Shown in pieces: positions 59,880 to 64,000 of a DNA stretch of 64,000 nt. The notes under the pieces are model-generated. The model saw only the letters and a program-made list of their open reading frames with translations, did not search any database and was not told the DNA's origin. The stretch spans positions 7,130,001-7,194,000 of the forward strand of contig NC_135244.1 of assembly GCF_947623445.1 (NCBI RefSeq). The letters run 5' to 3'. The stretch comes from Clavelina lepadiformis. Its lineage: Eukaryota; Chordata; Ascidiacea; Aplousobranchia; Clavelinidae. Positions within the stretch are counted from its first letter, which is position 1. Each line of letters starts with the position of its first letter. The translations under genes were made by a program, and so were the position numbers.

Positions 59880-61562
59880 TATAATAATTAAAAAGAAAAT
59901 TTTGAAGAAAGTCAATGATAAGAATTATTCATTTGGAACACTATCAGCTAGGTAAAGTCTGCTATAGATTTTCGATGGAATAATCGCCCCACTCGTAGGC
60001 AGCAACCGGAGTGACTGGTCTGTCTTATTGTCAATCAGTCCATAGGCCTGCAGTCCGCAAATTACCGTCGCTGTTCTGTTTAACGTAACGCCTATGATCT
60101 ACAGCAAAGTAAACTTTAGAAAAGTGCTGGTTAACCAAAACAAAAGCAATGATTTTCATCAACGTGGGTCGGTAAGATGTCTTAAAACTAACAGGCAGAA
60201 AAGTAACAACGATCGAACCAACAAATTAATGGCGGGCCAAAAAGTGAAGCAGCTCTTTCAGATTACTGGATGTAGGTGTTTCCATTAATTTTATTTACTA
60301 TAACTTACCTTTAAAGTACAACAATGCTCCAAGTTCATTAGCTCATAAAATTATTTTATAAAGTAAATTTTAATATTTTAGGCGTATTATATGTCATTTT
60401 TATGTCACAAATAATATTTTATTTTCGGATAAAATTTTTACAATAAGAATTTTAACAAGGTCAAGTATAGAAAAATATATTTGGCAACATGTCCCACGCG
60501 GTTTCAGAAAAAAAATCATATATCTTATTTTTTCATTGCTAGTTCAAGTTTTTTCATTCTATTTGTCTAATTTTTTTGGAAATAGTTTACGATATGCGCA
60601 AAAATAAAAGGACTAACTTGAACAAAAATAATCTAAGAGATTATAAAACAATAGGCAGCTAGGATAATATGCTAAGCAATAGTTCATTCATATTTGGATC
60701 GCTGTACACAAACTACGTTTTATTTGTCATTTTTGTTGCGGTTGGTTATTTGCATAATTTTGGATTTTATTCTCTGTTGCATTGCAATATAACTTTCGTG
60801 AACAATAAAATATATATATTGAAAACCATATTAAAATTAAAATCCGCGTATTGCTGTATTTTTGCCAATAATACCCTGAAAGAACGACCGCAAGTTACTG
60901 ATTAGCGAAACCAGGTAAAATTTTATATGGCACCAGATAACAGAATCACATTTGACAAGAATGCAAAAACGCGCCAAGATTTGTAAACTTTGCTGCAAGG
61001 AAACATAATCGCTTTGAACACTAGAGCAATTGCACATGAAAAGTTAACTACCACCAAATAGAAAGAAGAAAAAAAATTTTAATTTGAATACGGATCCAGC
61101 GCTAACTTCAAAACATATTAAGTTAAAGCAGAAATATTGGAAAGGAGATATTACCTTAATGAAATAATTACAATATACAAAGCTTGTCGGATAAAAGATT
61201 TTTCACAAAAATTTGGTTTAAAATTTTATTGCAACAGTAGAAATTGCAATCCAAAAAAGCCTATCAAACACCAAAAGGTACACAAGCAATTAAAGCTCAA
61301 AATACTAACTCTTGCTGGAATGAGAGTAGCGTTGTACACACAGCAATTGACCAAGTGAACGCAACCAATATCAAAAGTATGAATAGAAGGATGCAGTTTT
61401 ATGAGGAAAAGCAACTTTCCAAGTAAAAACATGTAATGCAAAAATAGCATAAAAATTGCACAGCAATGTTAAATACAAGATTTGGAGTTTCCAAAACAAT
61501 GGAAAGTACAAACAACATGCTTACGGTGAATAATTCCTTGATTCAACATAATAAAGTCAAAG
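59880..61562. other. Intergenic, 3' side of TRABD
   Basis: Very AT-rich, no gene recognised. The TRABD 3' UTR probably ends near the signal at 61225-61230. Confidence 0.4.
61225..61230 (-). promoter_or_regulatory. Candidate polyadenylation signal of TRABD
   Basis: Minus-strand AATAAA about 335 bases past the TRABD stop codon. Other AT-rich choices exist, so the call is weak. Confidence 0.35.
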
Positions 61563-64000
61563 TTAACTAAAGGAAACCCAAGATGAAGCACGAGTGTCAA
61601 AACCTAACCAACGAGATAGTCTGTATGCTCCATATACAGTAGACAACAAGAAAATGGCTCGAAAGGCTATTTTTGTGTATTTTTTAACTCTTGATGGAGG
61701 TGGTAACCTAAAACATACAAAATAAAACGAATGCATTATAGACAGATTTAATTTATTTACTATCAAGTATCCAAAAGTACAACAGCCTAAGCACTTGTAG
61801 TATTGCCGCTTGGAGTTTTCTGAAACCGAAACAAACTGAAAACAAAATGATAGAATTCTCACCTGAGAATTTCGTCCATTTGTTGTTTCGAAATGTCAGT
61901 TGCAAAATGTGACTTGATACCACCAGTGTGACCAATGCCCACCACACCAACAACTACAGGAGGTCGCAAACCTTATATGGTAAGATATATCACAATTATT
62001 ATAGCCATATAATATAAATGGCAATATGGCACTTTTTCTGTTCTTGTTAAACAAGGCGTTAAACTTACTATTGTCAGGTAGAACTACTGGTTTTTTGGCA
62101 GCTTTCTGCAAAGATCCAGTAAGATACAAATCCCTTTCAGTTACAAGAACCTTTGCCATGTGGGGAAATTCAACAATCATTTCACCCATCAGCTGCTCAA
62201 ACATATCTTGTTCCTTCATACGTTCCACATCTTCAGCACTGCAATGATATTCAGGGGTTGAAAAAACACTCACTAGTAAAGGTTTGCCATGTTAACTTTA
62301 TATACAAACTTATAGCTGTACAAACCTGATAGGTTTTAATTCTTGCAACATTAAAAATCCAAATTTCAATTTCTGCCATAGTGATAAAGACGCAAGCATC
62401 CTCTGCATGGTAATTTCAATAGGTCTGTCTCCCAAGTAAAGACTACATCCAGGCACTCTACAATACAAAATGTAAATCAAACTACCAATCAAATCAAATC
62501 AAATCAAATAATCAAAGTTTACAAAATCGAAACTATGAGTTTAAAAATGAAATATCATTTACTTGTTGGCTTCATTGAGTGCTTGACGAAATTCACCTCC
62601 TGGTGCCATACCTAATTCTTTAGTTATGTGTGCAGACATTTGAAGCATGATATAGAGCACTAGGCCTGATATCAGTCCCTTCTGTATGATAAAATAAAAG
62701 GTTTAATGTAATATGCCTTTCACTTTCCTATACTTGCACCAATGAAATCAAGGTTCATATGTGTTATGACCTAAATCTTTATTTATAACCATGACTTAAA
62801 ACCTGGTTTATGCATTTTTTAAGCCTATCCATACGGTTTTCATCAGAAATCTCTTTTAGCTGTTCTTCATCAAAAGTCAGGATTTGTGTTCGAGAGTTGC
62901 ATAATTCAACAACAACAGTGTCTGGCTGGACAGCTGAAATCACCTACAAAACAACAACAGTGCAGTCTGCTGATAATAAAAACAAAGATAATGCTAAAAG
63001 ACACATAACAAATTTCAAAGGAGTTTTTACCTTTCGAACATCTTCACAGCTTTCTTTACTAAAGTGTGCTGTTCCCACCAAGTACACTTTCTCCCCATTT
63101 GAGCCTTCCAACAGTGATACAGTTTTGGGCAACTGCAAATCATCAGTAAGTTGGCGTTTTCTTAACATCTGTCTCACGAAAGCTGCTTGCTTCATGTAAT
63201 CTAAATTTTTACTGAATTTTATAGATGTTATTCAACAAGAGATGACAGAAAAAGGAAATTGTAAATACTAAGAGTTTTGGTATAAAAGCATCGTTTAAAG
63301 TAACTGCAGGTTAAAAAACGAAAACTTCAAAAAAGGTTTGGTTTTTTGATAAATACATTTCTAAAGATTTCTGCAAAATTACAAGACGCAACATTTACAG
63401 ATTCTTCTGCAATAACAAGTCTAAAAATTGTCTATGATGTCACTTGTTGTGGTTATGACCTGAAATAACCTATAATTGACAAGTTTTATAATGGAGTCCC
63501 AATTAACCGATGGACTCTTGGTCTCTGTTAGGCATTTGTATGGTTTAAGTTTGTATCAGCCTAATAAACTATGCATAGGTCAATCAATTTCATAGCAACA
63601 GGTAATTTTTAGAAAAAAACTAACCACTAAGTAACATCATTTCTTGCTACCTTTTTATTGATTTGTAGCTAAACAAAGAAAGCAACAGCAAGGTTTAAAT
63701 AAAGATAAACTTTTCAATTATAATATGTAGTAAGACATGTTTCTAAATATCATGTGACAGCTATTTAAAAGCATATCAGTGTAAGGTTGTGTAGGTACCA
63801 ATTTCTTCCATGTTGTCTTGATCCTCTTCACTTTCAATGTCTGTCCACTCATCAATTTCATCATCACTTTGAGTTTTGGATGTGGTCTCGTTTGTTTTCG
63901 CACCATTACTCTTCTGTGCTACTGGTAATTGATCTAGCATTTTTGAGTTTACTGAGGCATTTTGATTAGGATTTGTTTTATCACGGTTTATTGCATTTTT
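61563..64000 (-). CDS. TRABD: TraB domain-containing protein (5' end beyond window)
   Basis: Eight exons in view, transcript order: 64000-63799 (partial, open at the edge), 63200-63031, 62943-62803, 62681-62563, 62457-62326, 62238-62069, 61971-61863 and 61707-61563; all phases close. The first exon is an acidic linker (SDDEIDEWTDIESEEDQD). The TraB domain follows with VYLVGTAHFS (G-x-x-H motif), VVVELCNSR (E/R motif), HITKELGMAPGGEF, LYLGDRPI, the helical SLWQKLKFGF, ISAEDVERMKEQDMFEQ, EFPHMAKVLVTERD and VVGVVGIGHTGGI, as in animal TRABD proteins. Near the C-terminus a hydrophobic segment (AFRAIFLLSTVYGAYRLSRW) fits a tail anchor; vertebrate relatives are linked to mitochondria and TIKI proteases share the fold. 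Function here is inferred from family only. The exon 3 donor is GTTTTA and exon 5's is GTTTGT, both weak but phase-supported. Confidence 0.94.

Noticed and set aside
1-64000. CRISPR arrays, prokaryotic operons or defence systems
   Set aside because: No regularly spaced repeats with unique spacers; all genes are intron-bearing or animal families.

Overview
The window looks like an ascidian tunicate genome, most likely Ciona or a close relative. This is inferred from AT-rich DNA, short-intron bilaterian genes packed a few kb apart, degenerate tRNA-derived SINEs and many short hAT-type elements; no species was confirmed. Most genes below were assembled by hand from splice sites. Every proposed junction keeps the reading frame, and the family match was checked across junctions.

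Layout. 0-2.9 kb: non-coding, with a whole hAT-type element (542-1517). 2.9-7.2 kb (+): a seven-exon, 502-residue predicted type II membrane protein with a C1q-like head and a hAT MITE in one intron. 7.98-10.8 kb (-): the Hsp90 co-chaperone Cdc37, 384 residues, eight exons, one GC-AG intron. 10.3-17.4 kb: repeat-rich DNA (a degenerate repeat family with a nested TIR element, MITEs, a SINE head). 17.4-18.5 kb (-): a Rolling stone-like membrane protein, 5' end unresolved. 21.9-26.8 kb (-): a secreted IGFBP-Kazal-Ig protein of 472 residues. 29.3-33.0 kb (+): an SLC22 organic ion transporter. 33.7-41.6 kb: a LINE fragment, decayed C2H2 zinc-finger copies (one split by a hAT insertion), an unexplained ORF between 147-bp direct repeats, and an intact five-finger C2H2 gene. 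45.6-52.0 kb (+): two tandem paralogous genes of an unrecognised family, both with a SILK motif followed by an RVxF-type motif, i.e. candidate protein phosphatase 1 regulators. 53.9-57.4 kb (-): RNASEH2A just downstream of an intron-free hnRNP A/B gene, spaced closely enough to be a candidate operon. 61.6-64 kb (-): TRABD, running off the right edge.

The genes do not form one pathway. The best leads are the tandem SILK/RVxF pair, with duplicated non-coding blocks around it; a PIP-box-like tail on RNase H2A; the direct-repeat-flanked small ORF; and the C1q membrane protein. No prokaryotic system, CRISPR array or viral element was seen.
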